In this document: positions 25,536 to 34,252 of the stretch, in pieces | How positions within the stretch are numbered: position 1 is the stretch's first letter | Layout: each line of letters starts with the position of its first letter | Assembly: GCF_024372725.1 (NCBI RefSeq) | Contig: NZ_VOUA01000021.1 | Location: 1 to 63,219, forward strand | Origin: Methanosarcina sp. KYL-1 | GTDB lineage: Archaea; Halobacteriota; Methanosarcinia; Methanosarcinales; Methanosarcinaceae | DNA: 63,219 bases | Direction of reading: 5' to 3' | Made by a program: the position numbers and the translations under genes | Notes under the pieces: model-generated | Seen by the model: only the letters and a program-made list of their open reading frames with translations | Database searches by the model: none | What the model was told of the DNA's origin: nothing

Positions 25536-26285
25536 TTATATCTCTCCGTAAAAGCGCCTGTAGTCCTCAACGGCCTTTTTTGCCTGCCCGGGAAATTCTT
25601 TTTTCAGGTGTTCGATGAACTCGTCCCTGGTCTCCATTTCTTTGAGGACTTCAAGCATCCTGGCAGCAAACTCTCTTGATTCTGCCCTGCCCTTCTCGAT
25701 TTCAAAGGAGAGGCAGAGGGCTTCTTTAGGGAAATATTTCCTCCTGATATGGGGGGACACCGAGCCGAGCAGCACGCCGGCTTCAAGAACGCTGTAGGCG
25801 GGGACTCCTGCCCTGTTGATCCTGTCCTTACCTGCGAGTTTTTCGAAATTCTCCGCGGCGTAAGAGTGGAGTTCTATGTAGATCTCGGGCTTCAGTTCTT
25901 CTACAGCCCTGAGAACCTCTTTTCCCAACCCCGGATAGTACCGGGGGTCAAGGGTTGAGATGTACTCTCCCCTGCTTACAAGAGGGATAAGCACAAGGGT
26001 GCCTGTTTTAGGAGGGCGGATTTTTTCCAGGATCCCTGTGGTGTCCTTCCACTCTTCCCCATGCAGGCCCGCAGCAAAAAGGCGCACAGGCCTCCCGCTG
26101 CCGTATACCTTAATTCCGGCCTCAGTACCGGTTTCTGAGTTAGAATCAGTCCAGGGGAGGATTTTGCTTCTTCCTGAAAATTCGTCTTTGTCGGGAAGGG
26201 TTTTGTCTCTTCCTGAAAATTCGTCTTTGTCGGGAAGGAAATCTCCTTTCCCGGAAAGGAAGCCTCCTGTTCCATCAGTTTTCAT
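25536..26285 (-). CDS. DUF2119 family protein (zinc-carboxypeptidase-like)
   Basis: 249 residues from ATG 26285, which overlaps the end of the upstream methyltransferase gene by 11 nt. The core resembles succinylglutamate-desuccinylase/carboxypeptidase folds: AAGLHGEEWKD (metal His/Glu), GEYISTLDPRYYPG and IELHSY (third metal ligand). DUF2119 is a methanogen family without assigned activity. Residues 10-45 contain a duplicated 14-residue segment (LPDKDEFSGR twice) absent from the conserved domain and made by a DNA repeat. Probably co-transcribed with the TlyA-like gene. Confidence 0.75.
   Translation of the reverse strand: MKTDGTGGFLSGKGDFLPDKDEFSGRDKTLPDKDEFSGRSKILPWTDSNSETGTEAGIKVYGSGRPVRLFAAGLHGEEWKDTTGILEKIRPPKTGTLVLIPLVSRGEYISTLDPRYYPGLGKEVLRAVEELKPEIYIELHSYAAENFEKLAGKDRINRAGVPAYSVLEAGVLLGSVSPHIRRKYFPKEALCLSFEIEKGRAESREFAARMLEVLKEMETRDEFIEHLKKEFPGQAKKAVEDYRRFYGEI
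26160..26244. repeat. In-gene direct repeat, about 42 nt, 2 copies
   Basis: Two copies of TTCCTGAAAATTCGTCTTTG plus flanks, in frame, near the start of the DUF2119 gene. Confidence 0.85.
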
Positions 26286-26976
26286 CGGGTTCCGGACCTG
26301 CTGGCTCTTTTTCCTCACTCCCGGTTTTTCTTGCAAGCACATAGATCTCCTGTTTTTCCGAGTTTATGACCTGCTGGATCTCAAGCCCGATGCTCTCGAT
26401 TTTGCTGAGGATGGGCTTCGGGTTTTTCTTTTTGGGTGTTTTTATGACCTGAAGCAGTTTTCCGTTCTCTTTCAGGAGGGGAAGCACCCTTTCAAGGGCT
26501 TTTATGGAATCTGCGGGTTCAAGGGTCATATCGGAGAGGATAACGTCTACGGGCTCTTCCGAAAGCTCATTCAGGGGCACGGTGAAGACATCCCCGAACA
26601 TCACCTCGACATTTTCTCTTTCATACGCTATTTTTCCGAGCTCGCTCCTGAAGTCCCGGCTGAACTCGACTCCCTTTATATGGCCTGCGATCTCCGAAGC
26701 AAAGAGTATAAACCCTCCGGCACTGGACCCCAGGTCAAGGACCCTGTCCCCGGGATGAAGAATCCCGCTTTCTTCCTGGATTTTCTGGAGTTTGAAGTAG
26801 CCCTGGGGCATGTCCAGTCCTTCGGCAACGTCTATTTCGTCTTCAGTAGACACGTCCCTGGAGACTTTCGTTACCACCGTGCCGTTAACTTTTATGCTGC
26901 CGGCAAGGATGGCTGACTTTGCGCGTCCCCGGGACTTGAAATGGCCCATCTCTACAAGATATGCGTCCAGTCTCAT
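26275..26976 (-). CDS. TlyA-like rRNA methyltransferase (S4 + FtsJ domains)
   Basis: 233 residues. An N-terminal S4 RNA-binding domain (MRLDAYLVEMGHFKSRGRAK... ILAGSIKVNG, residues 1-60) is joined to an FtsJ/RrmJ-type SAM methyltransferase with VLDLGSSAGGF (motif I, near residue 80) and VDVILSDMT (catalytic Asp region). Family members methylate the 2'-OH of ribose in rRNA. The C-terminal tail is acidic. A TATA-like TATATATA at 26999-27005 would make it near-leaderless. First gene of a two-gene operon with DUF2119. Confidence 0.88.
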   Translation of the reverse strand: MRLDAYLVEMGHFKSRGRAKSAILAGSIKVNGTVVTKVSRDVSTEDEIDVAEGLDMPQGYFKLQKIQEESGILHPGDRVLDLGSSAGGFILFASEIAGHIKGVEFSRDFRSELGKIAYERENVEVMFGDVFTVPLNELSEEPVDVILSDMTLEPADSIKALERVLPLLKENGKLLQVIKTPKKKNPKPILSKIESIGLEIQQVINSEKQEIYVLARKTGSEEKEPAGPEPDEN

Positions 26977-27504
26977 GGGGCAATGTATCGGCAGAGCCTG
27001 TATATATAGGTAGCAAGTGGTATCTCTGCCGGGTGGCTGCAGGGGATCGAAAAAACCGGAGGTGTTGCAGGTGGCGGGTGTGTTGAGGCAGTGGAGGTAG
27101 GAGTAAAGTTATTTTTGAAATTTCAGTTCAATTACAGAATTTATATAGTAATATTCCAGATTTCGAAATTAATTAAAACTCTTTTATTAATTGGGAAGAA
27201 ATAGATATATTTTTAAATAACCATTCCATTTTATCCCCTAATTCAGGCATTCATCAAATCCGTCTTTTTAGGCCCTTTCATGGCATTTAAAGGAAGCAAG
27301 TAGCTTTGGTGTACATTGTCAGGAAGGTAGATTAACCTGAACAGGAATGCGCCACGTTGCTAATCAATTCTTATGTCTGTAATGTAACAGGGTAAAAATA
27401 ATTTAAATTAAAATTTGAATAAAAATGTAAAGTAACAATTATATAATTAAAGTTTAAGGCACGGATCTCTTTATGCAAATCCGATTAAAGGGGTGTATCT
27501 CAAA
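26977..27504. other. Divergent promoter region, 528 nt
   Basis: AT-rich. Holds the TlyA-like promoter at one end and the BASS transporter promoter (AATTATATAATT at 27437-27448) at the other. No gene or strong hairpin seen. Confidence 0.45.
27437..27448 (+). promoter_or_regulatory. TATA box of the BASS transporter gene
   Basis: AATTATATAATT lies 57 nt before the ATG, giving a leader of about 35 nt that includes the GGGGTG site. Confidence 0.45.
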
Positions 27505-28461
27505 ATGCTCAAAAAGTTCACGTCATTATTTCCTCTCTGGGCGTTGCTGTTATCGGCAGTAGCATACATGCGCCCTGAATATTTTGCCCCCCACAAAAGC
27601 CTTATAGTGCCCTTTTTGAGCCTGATCATGCTGGGGATGGGGATAACTCTCTCAGTGGACAACTTCCTTGCAGTATTGAAGAGACCGTCTGTGGTCCTGC
27701 TGGGCACTTTCATGCAGTATACCCTCATGCCCCTGGCTGCCTGGCTGGTCTGCCTGGCACTAAACCTGCCTGAAGACCTGATGGCGGGTGTGATTCTGCT
27801 GGGCTGTTGCCCCGGAGGTACGGCTTCCAATGTCATCTGCTACCTTGCGAAAGGAGACGTTGCCCTCTCCATTGTGCTAACATCAGTCTCCACTCTGATC
27901 GCTTTCCTTGCGACTCCCTTCCTGACATGGCTCTTTATAGGGCAGACCGTGGATGTGGACGTATTCGGCATGCTTGTAAGCGTCGTGAAAATCGTGATAG
28001 TGCCCGTAGTCTTCGGGCTTACCCTCAACTATTTCTTTGAGGAGCGGATCAGCAAGGTAAGGGATGTATTTCCGGCAATCTCAGCCCTTGCCATTGTTAT
28101 CATAATCGCGGTGATTATAGGTACAAACAGCGCTAACCTTGAGCAGATGGGGCCGCTCGTCCTGCTTGCCGTGGTCCTGCATAACGGGTTGGGCCTTGCA
28201 GGCGGCTACGGGGTTGCAAAAGCCTTCAAACTCAGTGAGAAGGAGGCAAGGACCCTGGCAATTGAGGTCGGGATGCAGAATTCCGGCCTGAGTGTTGCCC
28301 TCGCGATAAAACACTTCACTGCTGCGGCAGCTCTTCCGGGTGCGATCTTCAGCATCTGGCACAACCTGTCCGGAGCTTTCCTTGCGGGACACTGGTCAAA
28401 AGACAGTGTATCTGATCTCGATAAAAGTGAGAGACCCCAAATAAGCGGGCATACGCAGTAA
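27505..28461 (+). CDS. Bile acid:sodium symporter family (BASS) transporter
   Basis: 318 residues, about ten transmembrane helices. Signatures: LLGCCPGGTASNVICYLAKGD near residue 95 and EVGMQNSGLSVAL near residue 250, the two crossing-helix motifs that form the sodium and substrate site. BASS proteins import organic acids with Na+; substrates in methanogens are not known (pantoate, pyruvate and sulfated compounds are precedents elsewhere). ATG 27505 is used because GGGGTG lies 9 nt before it; the GTG 12 nt upstream is inside that site. Confidence 0.9.
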   Translation: MLKKFTSLFPLWALLLSAVAYMRPEYFAPHKSLIVPFLSLIMLGMGITLSVDNFLAVLKRPSVVLLGTFMQYTLMPLAAWLVCLALNLPEDLMAGVILLGCCPGGTASNVICYLAKGDVALSIVLTSVSTLIAFLATPFLTWLFIGQTVDVDVFGMLVSVVKIVIVPVVFGLTLNYFFEERISKVRDVFPAISALAIVIIIAVIIGTNSANLEQMGPLVLLAVVLHNGLGLAGGYGVAKAFKLSEKEARTLAIEVGMQNSGLSVALAIKHFTAAAALPGAIFSIWHNLSGAFLAGHWSKDSVSDLDKSERPQISGHTQ

Positions 28462-28559
28462 AGAATTGGGGTGAAACCGAACCCGGTTTCACAAAAAAGA
28501 GAGAACAAAGGTTGGGAATCAAGGGAAAAATCCAGGAGAAGCCACAAAACTTTATCCCT

Positions 28560-28800
28560 GGTTTTTTCCCCCTTCTACTTTTCCATTTTACTTCTTCATT
28601 CTACTTTCCCATTTTACTTTTTCATTCTACTTTCCCATTTTACTTTTTCATTCTACTTTTCAATTCCACCTTTCAATTCCATTTTACTTTTTCATTCTAC
28701 TTTTCAATTCCACCTTTCAATTCCACCTTTCAATTCCATTTTACTTTTTCATTCTACTTTTCAATTCCACCTTTCAATTCACCTTTCAATTCCAGATAAT
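28560..28800. repeat. Compound tandem array after the BASS gene
   Basis: Alternating units TTTCCATTTTACTT and TTTTCAATTCCACC, with a higher-order repeat of about 65 nt (copies near 28660 and 28730). Confidence 0.85.
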
Positions 28801-29528
28801 TGGTCGTCCACCGTTAAGCGACAGGTTCAGGTAGGATCGGCCCGAACTCGCTTTCAAAATCGTTCTTTTTGAATATTTATTTGAGGATTAAAGGAGCGTT
28901 CCGGGTTTCGGGTGAAGCTAAACTGTTAAAAAGTGAAAGTATTCGGTTGAACCATTCAAAAGCAGAGATTAGAAGAGTCCGGTAATTCATTATGGAGCGG
29001 TCAGTTCTGTCAGAAAGTAAATGAGAAGCTGTGATTAATACTTTCAGTCCGCTATATAACTTTATTAATAAAAAGTCTACGTTTTGCTATATGATTTGAA
29101 AGAACAAAACATTTGATTATTTTGCTATATAATTTAAAAGGATCAAACATTTGATTACCGGAAAAGAACCAGTTCAGTTAATGAGTCAGGGTATAAGTAC
29201 AAATAGTCAGGATAGTCAATTCAACGAACAAGAGATGTCACTGAAAAGAGATCAGGAATATCAGTACTACTTATTTATAAGTACTTATTTATAATAATAC
29301 AGGAAATTATCTTCCTGAGTATGTGAACTGAAATTACCTGATAAGTAGATAGAACTTCTTTAAAAATGAATTTGCCTGGCAATTGATCAGTTTGCTTCGA
29401 TTCATTTTACCAATTCATTGAATTCATTAAATTCATTAGATTCATTAATTATTTCTGTTACCTTCAAGTTTTTAAGGCATGTATTAAATGATCCAGTTGA
29501 AAAAAGAGAAAAACCCGAGAGAAGGAAA
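28801..29528. other. Gene-free stretch before uvrA
   Basis: Contains a 37-nt direct repeat at 29084-29158 (TTTTGCTATAT, then CAAACATTTGATTA), a duplicated TACTTATTTATAA at 29267-29290 and 10-nt repeats of ATTCATTAAA type at 29402-29450. A long uvrA leader is likely. No gene seen. Confidence 0.45.
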
Positions 29529-32500
29529 ATGAAAAATATCATCATCAAAGGAGCGCGGGAACACAACCTGAAAGACATTACCGTGGAGCTCCCGCGGGAC
29601 AGGTTCATTGTTATTACAGGTGTATCGGGCTCAGGGAAGTCCACCCTGGCCTTTGATACGATCTATGCCGAGGGGCAGCGGCGCTATGTTGAGTCCCTTT
29701 CAGCTTATGCGCGGCAGTTCCTGGGACTAATGAACAAGCCGGACGTGGACAGCATCGAGGGGCTGTCTCCGGCAATTTCCATTGAACAGAAGACCACATC
29801 CAAAAACCCCCGGAGTACGGTGGGCACGGTTACCGAAATCTACGACTACCTTAGGCTGCTCTTTGCGCGGGTCGGGACTCCCTACTGCCCGGTCCACAAC
29901 ATCAAAATTGAGTCACAGTCTCCGGAAAGGATTGCAGACAGCATCACGCGGGAATGCAGGGGGATGGTAACCGTCCTTGCCCCTATCGTCCGCCAGAAGA
30001 AGGGGACATACCAGCAGCTTTTCAGGGACCTGAACAGTGAAGGTTTTACGCGGGTCCGGGTCAACGGGGAGGTCCACAGGACTGACGACGAAATTGCCCT
30101 TGACCGCTACAAGAAACATGACATCGAAGTTGTCATCGACCGCCTGGACCCGGCCGAAGACCGCTCAAGGCTCGTGGAAGCCTGCGAAAACGCCCTCCAG
30201 AAAGCTGAGGGGCTCCTCATTGCCGTGGATGAGGAAGGCAAAGACCACCTCTACTCTTCAAACATGGCCTGCCCTGTCTGCGGCATGGCTTTTGAGGAAC
30301 TCCAGCCCAGGATGTTTTCCTTCAACAGCCCCTTCGGGGCCTGCGAGGCCTGCAACGGGCTCGGGATCAAGATGGAATTCGACCCGGGGCTCATCATACC
30401 CGACAGGAGCTTATGCCTTGCCGACGGGGCAGTGGCGCTCTACAGGAATTACCTGGACGGCTACCGGAGCCAGTACCTGGGGGCCGTGGCAAAACATTTC
30501 GGGTTTGACATCTTCACTCCCATGGATAAACTGACGGACGAGCAGTACACCGCCCTCATGTACGGGTCAAACGAGCGCATCCAGTTTTCCATGAGCATGA
30601 AAAACGGGGACGCCCACTGGTCTCACAAAGGCACCTGGGAAGGGCTCCTCCCCCAGGCCGAGCGGCTTTATCACCAGACCAAGTCCGAATACCGCCGAAA
30701 GGAACTCGAAAAATTCATGCAGGTCCGCCCCTGCCCGAAATGTGAAGGCAGGCGCCTGAAAGAAAAGGTGCTGGCCGTAAAGCTCGGGGATAAGTCCATT
30801 GTGGACGCAACCGACCTTTCCATTGCCGACTGTATTGAGTTCTTCGAAGCCCTGAAACTCTCCGAAAAAGAACAGGAGATCGCAAAGCAGGTCTTAAAGG
30901 AAATCCGTTCCCGCCTGGGTTTCCTGGAACATGTGGGCCTGGGCTACCTGACCCTTTCCCGGAGTGCCGGGACCCTTTCGGGAGGAGAAGCCCAGCGCAT
31001 CCGGCTGGCCACGCAGATCGGCTCAAACCTCATGGGTGTGCTCTACGTGCTTGACGAGCCCTCGATCGGGCTGCACCAGCGGGACAACGAACGGCTCATC
31101 AAAACCCTCCAGACCCTGAGAGACCTTGGAAACACCCTTATCGTGGTGGAGCACGACGAAGACACCATAAGGGCTGCAGACCATGTGCTTGACATCGGTC
31201 CTGGGGCAGGCATCCACGGGGGTTATGTGGTGGCCGAAGGGACCCCACAGGAAATCGAAATGAACCCCGAGTCCCTGACCGGCCAGTACCTCTCAGGGTC
31301 CAGGCAGATCAAGCCCCCTGCATTAAGGAGGCAGAGTGATGCTTTCATCCGGCTCAAGGGCTGTCGGGCAAACAACCTGAAAAACGTGGACGTCAGCATC
31401 CCCATAGGGGTTTTCACCGTTATTACGGGAGTTTCGGGCTCGGGAAAGTCCACTCTGATCTATGATACCCTTTACAAAGCCCTGATGAAGAAGATCAACA
31501 AATCCAGTGTAACTCCCGGGGACTACGACGAGCTTATCTTTGATTCCGAAATCGACAAGGTTATCGTTATCGACCAGAGCCCCATCGGCAGGACCCCCCG
31601 CTCGAACCCTGCCACTTACACCAAGGTCTTTGATGCCATCAGGCAGGCTTTTGCCGAAACGAAGGAAGCCAAAATCCGGGGTTACAAAGGCGGACGCTTC
31701 TCCTTCAACGTGAAGGGAGGGCGCTGTGAAGCCTGCCAGGGCGACGGCCTGATTAAAATCGAGATGAACTTCCTGCCCGACGTGTACATCGAGTGCGAGG
31801 AGTGTAAGGGCACCCGCTACAACCGGGAGACCCTGGAAGTCAAGTACAGGGGCAAGTCCATTTCCGAAGCCCTGGACATGACCGTGGAAGAGGCAAGGGA
31901 ACACTTCCAGAACATCCCGGCAATCAAGAACAAGCTGGATACCCTGTCAAGGGTGGGGTTGGGCTACATCAAGCTCGGGCAGAGTTCCACGACCCTCTCA
32001 GGAGGGGAAGCCCAGAGGATCAAACTGACCCGGGAGCTCTCAAAGAAGGGCACGGGAAAGACCATCTACCTCCTGGATGAGCCCACAACCGGGCTGCACT
32101 TCCACGACGTGAAGAAACTGATCTCGGTTTTGAACGACCTTGTGGCAAAAGGGAATACCGTGGTCGTAATCGAGCACAACCTGGACGTTATCAAGTCTGC
32201 AGACCATATAATCGACCTGGGCCCCGAAGGAGGAAATGCAGGAGGAGAGATAGTTGCCGCCGGGACCCCCGAAGAGATCGCAAGGGTCCCGGAAAGCCAT
32301 ACCGGCCGCTTCCTTGCCCCCAGGGTTTCCGGGGAAGGGGTCTCTTACCTCAGCATTTCAGGGGCCAGGCCGGTTGAGGCGGTTTTTGAAGAAGGGGAAA
32401 CCTTCGGGGACGATTCGGAGGAATTCGAAGAGGGTTCGGACGAAGAGTTTGCAGAGAACCCGGATGAAGAATTTGATGAGGACGCCGATGAATTCGGGGA

Positions 32501-32537
32501 CGGAGACGGGGAAGCCTTTGAAGAGGAGGCTCTCTGA
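29529..32537 (+). CDS. uvrA: UvrA, excinuclease ABC subunit A
   Basis: DNA-damage recognition ATPase of bacterial-type nucleotide excision repair. 1002 residues from ATG 29529 (GAAGGA upstream). Two ABC modules with Walker [14 protein letters not shown] and [13 protein letters not shown], signature loops LSGGEAQRI twice, a first zinc finger CPVC...CEAC and a second CEAC...CEEC, and the UvrB-binding region between. It is about 60 residues longer than usual: the end is a strongly acidic tail (Glu/Asp-rich from about residue 948) unlike bacterial UvrA. First gene of uvrA-uvrC-uvrB. Confidence 0.96.
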   Translation: MKNIIIKGAREHNLKDITVELPRDRFIVITGVSGSGKSTLAFDTIYAEGQRRYVESLSAYARQFLGLMNKPDVDSIEGLSPAISIEQKTTSKNPRSTVGTVTEIYDYLRLLFARVGTPYCPVHNIKIESQSPERIADSITRECRGMVTVLAPIVRQKKGTYQQLFRDLNSEGFTRVRVNGEVHRTDDEIALDRYKKHDIEVVIDRLDPAEDRSRLVEACENALQKAEGLLIAVDEEGKDHLYSSNMACPVCGMAFEELQPRMFSFNSPFGACEACNGLGIKMEFDPGLIIPDRSLCLADGAVALYRNYLDGYRSQYLGAVAKHFGFDIFTPMDKLTDEQYTALMYGSNERIQFSMSMKNGDAHWSHKGTWEGLLPQAERLYHQTKSEYRRKELEKFMQVRPCPKCEGRRLKEKVLAVKLGDKSIVDATDLSIADCIEFFEALKLSEKEQEIAKQVLKEIRSRLGFLEHVGLGYLTLSRSAGTLSGGEAQRIRLATQIGSNLMGVLYVLDEPSIGLHQRDNERLIKTLQTLRDLGNTLIVVEHDEDTIRAADHVLDIGPGAGIHGGYVVAEGTPQEIEMNPESLTGQYLSGSRQIKPPALRRQSDAFIRLKGCRANNLKNVDVSIPIGVFTVITGVSGSGKSTLIYDTLYKALMKKINKSSVTPGDYDELIFDSEIDKVIVIDQSPIGRTPRSNPATYTKVFDAIRQAFAETKEAKIRGYKGGRFSFNVKGGRCEACQGDGLIKIEMNFLPDVYIECEECKGTRYNRETLEVKYRGKSISEALDMTVEEAREHFQNIPAIKNKLDTLSRVGLGYIKLGQSSTTLSGGEAQRIKLTRELSKKGTGKTIYLLDEPTTGLHFHDVKKLISVLNDLVAKGNTVVVIEHNLDVIKSADHIIDLGPEGGNAGGEIVAAGTPEEIARVPESHTGRFLAPRVSGEGVSYLSISGARPVEAVFEEGETFGDDSEEFEEGSDEEFAENPDEEFDEDADEFGDGDGEAFEEEAL

Positions 32538-32576
32538 TAAATCAGGTTGCTAAGAACGTAAAAGAGTTCGATAGTA

Positions 32577-32650
32577 AGATAGGTTCCCAATCTAAAATAT
32601 AGATTTCCAATCTAAAAGATAGATTTCCAATCTAAAATATAGGTTTTCCA
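32577..32650. repeat. Tandem array, 20-nt unit, about 3.5 copies
   Basis: Unit ATAGATTTCCAATCTAAAAT between uvrA and uvrC. Each unit is itself a small palindrome (AGATTT/AATCT). Confidence 0.85.
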
Positions 32651-32671
32651 TACAAGTGAGGTTTTCAAAAC

Positions 32672-34222
32672 ATGATTGACCTGGAATCCCTCCCGCACCT
32701 TCCGGGCTGCTACCTTTTCAGGGATGAGGAAGGGATCGTGCTTTATGTGGGCAAGGCAAAAGACCTGAAAAAAAGGGTAAGCAGCTATTTCCAGAAACGG
32801 AACCATGACCCGAAAACCGCAAGCCTGGTCCAGGCTGCCAGGGGGCTTGACTTCATTGTCACGAATACCGAGGTGGAGGCCCTCCTGCTTGAAAATACCC
32901 TGATCAAGAAGCACTGGCCGAGGTACAACATCTCCCTTAAGGACTCCAAACGCTATGCCTGCATCCACATAACCGAAGAGAAGTTTCCCCGGATCCGGCT
33001 TGCCAGAAAGAAGACCGAAGGTGGAAACTTTTTCGGGCCCTTCGTTTCCGCCAGGGAGAGGGATTACATCTATGAAGTGGTCCGGAAGACCTTCCAGCTC
33101 CGGACCTGTAAAAATATGCCGAAGCGTGCCTGCCTCCGCTATCACATTACGGCGTGCAGCGGGCCCTGCATAGGAAATATTTCCGAAGAGGAATACGGGG
33201 AGAAGGTTAAAAGGGCCGTTTCGGTCCTGAAGGGGAACATAAGGGAACTCATTGAGTCCCTGGAAAAGGACATGCGGGAACTGGCTGCAAAACAGCAGTT
33301 CGAGCAGGCTATGGAACTCCGGGACGAAATTGCAGCTCTCGAAAACCTGCAGGAAAAGCAGAACGTCGAACGGCAGAAGAAGCACGACGAGGACATCCTG
33401 AACTACATAGTAAGGGACGACACTGTCTACCTCATGCTTTTCAAGGTCTACAAGGGCACCCTGGAAGACAAGCAGGACTACGTCTTTGCCTTCGGGGAGG
33501 CCTTCCTGGAAGAGTTTCTCGTGCAGTACTACTCCGAAAACGAGCCCCCTGAGGAACTGATCCTGCCCGAGCCCCTGGATGCTTCCCTGGAAGAATTCCT
33601 GGCCCACGTTAAGGGCAAGAAGGTAAAGGTCACGGTCCCGAAACAGGGGGAGAAAAAAGAACTCCTTGACCTTGCCGGCAAAAACGTGGAAATCGGGTTT
33701 TTCGGGGACCGGAAAAAGCTCGAAGCCCTCCAGCAAAAGCTATCCCTCCCGAAGCTTCCGAACGTTATCGAGTGTTTCGACATCTCCCACCTCTCGGGCA
33801 CCTCCACGGTGGGCTCCATGGTGCAGTTCCGGGGGGGCAGGCCTGACAAGCACAACTACCGCCGTTTCAAGATCCAGAGTGTGGAAGGGATCGACGACTT
33901 TGCCTCAATCGCCGAGGTCGTGCACAGGCGTTATTCCCGCCTGCTTGAGGACGGACATGAACTACCTGATCTTATCATTATCGACGGGGGGAAGGGGCAG
34001 CTTTCCGCAGCCTTCCATGAACTCCGGAAGCTGAATCTCAGGGTCCCTATCATTTCCATTGCCAAGCGGGAAGAGGAAATCTACGTGCCCGGACTCAAAG
34101 CCCCCCTACCCATCAAAAAAGATGAAAAGGCCTCGCTCTTCGTCCAGGAAATTCGGGATGAGGCCCACAGGTTTGCAATCACATACAACCGCCTGCTCCG
34201 GCAGAAGTCGCTGCTAACATAA
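32672..34222 (+). CDS. uvrC: UvrC, excinuclease ABC subunit C, without helix-hairpin-helix tail
   Basis: Makes the two incisions around a lesion bound by UvrB. 516 residues: GIY-YIG nuclease at the front (LPGCYLFRD, LYVGKAKDLKKRV), UVR domain (QFEQAMELRDEIAALE near residue 215), and the RNase-H-like nuclease with CFDISHLSGT, IIIDGGKGQL and the His in RDEAHRFAI. Translation ends about 12 residues after that His, so the tandem helix-hairpin-helix DNA-binding domain (about 70-80 residues in bacteria) is absent. The stop is clean and uvrB starts 30 nt on, so this looks like a settled short form. Confidence 0.95.
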   Translation: MIDLESLPHLPGCYLFRDEEGIVLYVGKAKDLKKRVSSYFQKRNHDPKTASLVQAARGLDFIVTNTEVEALLLENTLIKKHWPRYNISLKDSKRYACIHITEEKFPRIRLARKKTEGGNFFGPFVSARERDYIYEVVRKTFQLRTCKNMPKRACLRYHITACSGPCIGNISEEEYGEKVKRAVSVLKGNIRELIESLEKDMRELAAKQQFEQAMELRDEIAALENLQEKQNVERQKKHDEDILNYIVRDDTVYLMLFKVYKGTLEDKQDYVFAFGEAFLEEFLVQYYSENEPPEELILPEPLDASLEEFLAHVKGKKVKVTVPKQGEKKELLDLAGKNVEIGFFGDRKKLEALQQKLSLPKLPNVIECFDISHLSGTSTVGSMVQFRGGRPDKHNYRRFKIQSVEGIDDFASIAEVVHRRYSRLLEDGHELPDLIIIDGGKGQLSAAFHELRKLNLRVPIISIAKREEEIYVPGLKAPLPIKKDEKASLFVQEIRDEAHRFAITYNRLLRQKSLLT

Positions 34223-34252
34223 ATTTTCAAAATTATAACAGGTCCAGTTGCC

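Noticed and set aside
28471-28872. 133-residue and 95-residue plus-strand frames
   Set aside because: Phe/Ser-rich products of the pyrimidine tandem array after the BASS gene.
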